DNA from: Labyrinthula sp. Ha
Lineage: Eukaryota > Sar > Bigyra > Labyrinthulida > Labyrinthulaceae
NCBI GenBank assembly: GCA_015227615.1
Contig: JAALGZ010000028.1
Span: 248,001-312,000, forward strand
DNA: 64,000 nt
Reading direction: 5' to 3'
Below the pieces are notes generated by a model. That model did no database searches. It was given only the letters and a program-made list of their open reading frames with translations, and was not told the origin of the DNA. The position numbers and the translations under genes are program-made. Below, one piece after another: positions 62,530 through 64,000 of this stretch (within the stretch, counting starts at the first letter, position 1; each line of letters starts with the position of its first letter).

Positions 62530-64000
62530 GGCTGTTTTTTTATCTAAAAAATATCACAAGATTACCTTAAATGAAGAGTTAATCAAACTATGTATATCAA
62601 AAGGATAAATTTTATTATCAACTTTGACTTGGTTCAGCAACTTATCTTTTGCAAATTTTAGTCATGTGTAATTATATTATAGAAAGGTTCTTCTGCCCTA
62701 ATATTGCGAGGATATATATATATACATATATATATTAATTTAAATCGACAAATTAGAACTCTTTGCGAAAAATAAAATCCGCCTTTTGGATATAGTGAAA
62801 AAATCCCTTACGCCAATGCAAAAGAAATTTCCACAAGTGCGCTAATATTCATTCAGCATGTTTATCATTTCCTTATATTTTATAATAAAAAATAATAATA
62901 AATAATACACTAAGAGGTATCATTGTTCCGTAGACAAATTAATATATTTACATTTGTGAATGATCTGATCATTTTGAAAAGGAAGAATGATGAGATAATT
63001 TACCATGTAACTCGGACACGAAATTTTCTTCAAATAGCATGCTAAAGGATAAATATGAATAAAATTAATGTTCTTAACCAAAAAATATAAAACTATCGAT
63101 AGAAGTCTAGTTATTGATGAAGGCATAACTTTGGTTACATTCTATTGTCAATTTTGTACCTTAAACTTCAAAACCCACTCTTTTGCTCTCTCTTAACCAA
63201 TACACTAGCTGCAACTTCAGGGATAAAAAATGAATCAAAAGGAACAAGATCTCTGGTATTAACAGGCCTTGAAATAATAATATGAGATCGAATGCAATAA
63301 GAATAAAATGAATTGACAATAAAAAACTACAAAATCGAAGCAGTACCAAAATACGAATATATACAATAGTGGTTTGATGACTAAGAAAATAATATAGATG
63401 TTAAAGACAACAAAATTCTAGAAGCCTAATACCACATAAATATTCTTACAAATATCATTACACCAGTAAAAGTATAGAACTTAGGTAAGAAAAGGTCAGG
63501 CAGGAGGAATTATCATTGCGACAAAAATATATAATGATGAAACTCGTAACACAGCCTTTAAATAAATAACCCTTTTTCCAAGGTGTTGAAAAGACTGAAG
63601 AAATTCACCAATAATTTAAAACATATAGGTTTGAACTAGCAAAATAGGATCTGAGCCCTGTAAAGATAGTTAAGACCCTGAGATATTATCATATATCAAC
63701 AGCAAAAAATATCGCAAAGAAAAAACTGACTACTATCATAGAATGCCAAAAATTTAATCCTACCCAGGCAATACTATAAATTTTGTTGAAGGTATATCCT
63801 TAGAGGAAATTTGAAAACACCAGAAATTCTTCCATCATATTAAATAATAAACCATTAGCAACGAGAACCAGAATCAGAACAGAAATCAACAAATAATGAT
63901 TGTGTGAGAAACATATGCCACCGGTTCCCATAGATCCTTTGATTAATAATATCCAAAACCTCTCCATACAGAAAAAAGTATGTTAATCTTACTCAAAGTA
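62530..64000. other. Unassigned AT-rich stretch at the right edge
   Basis: No supported gene, RNA or element. Includes a TA-rich tract near 62.71-62.74 kb. Open frames are short and lack the promoter-like motif. Confidence 0.4.

Noticed and set aside
1-64000. CRISPR array, bacterial operon or riboswitch
   Set aside because: No regularly spaced short repeats and no bacterial-type gene clusters; the content is eukaryotic.

Overview
The window looks like nuclear DNA of a unicellular eukaryote. It carries a eukaryotic ribosomal protein (eS26), a DPY-30 domain protein, an IQ/WW-repeat protein, a voltage-gated channel, LTR retrotransposons, a LINE fragment and a tRNA-derived SINE. The host genes are AT-rich and packed very tightly. 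None shows an intron, including open frames of 919 and 1333 codons, and all five complete confident or near-confident genes end in TAA. I cannot name the organism. An intron-poor protist, probably flagellated, fits, but the lineage is not settled by anything I can read.

Layout. (1) 1-8.76 kb is a dense host gene block: a partial START/SRPBCC-like gene, a basic 270-aa protein, the IQ/WW protein, the DPY-30 protein, the channel and eS26. Convergent genes overlap or nearly touch at their stop codons. A 12-bp motif (ATTTTGGGYAAT) precedes the partial gene, DPY-30, eS26 and the isolated gene at 50-52 kb, always in the sense orientation, and looks like a core promoter element. (2) 8.76-11.7 kb is unassigned. 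(3) 11.72-16.07 kb is a Ty1/copia element with short LTRs. (4) 17.6-37.3 kb holds two old plus-strand Ty3/gypsy copies (A and B) separated by a copia remnant, followed by a LINE endonuclease remnant. (5) 38.94-48.42 kb is the best-preserved Ty3/gypsy element (C, minus strand), with 272-bp LTRs and a CTAG target duplication. It is inserted into the gag part of an older relative (E), whose pieces flank it. (6) 49.8-52.0 kb is an intact, unrecognised 731-codon gene standing alone among repeats. (7) 53.9-60.9 kb is a further old minus-strand gypsy copy (D), carrying an inserted SINE. (8) 61.2-64 kb holds a copia remnant and AT-rich DNA.

The most unusual content is in the gypsy family. Downstream of the integrase it has a chromodomain, then a SANT/Myb-like domain (seen in three copies), then a region that matches the MT-A70 (METTL3/IME4-type) adenine methyltransferase family (seen in two independently decayed copies, B and C). 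I know of no LTR retrotransposon family described with that set of parts. The other notable item is the channel, which has two complete voltage-sensor repeats flanked by pore-like segments that lack visible sensors.

Limits: every identification is by eye from translated sequence. No database search was run. Boundaries of the old element copies are approximate.
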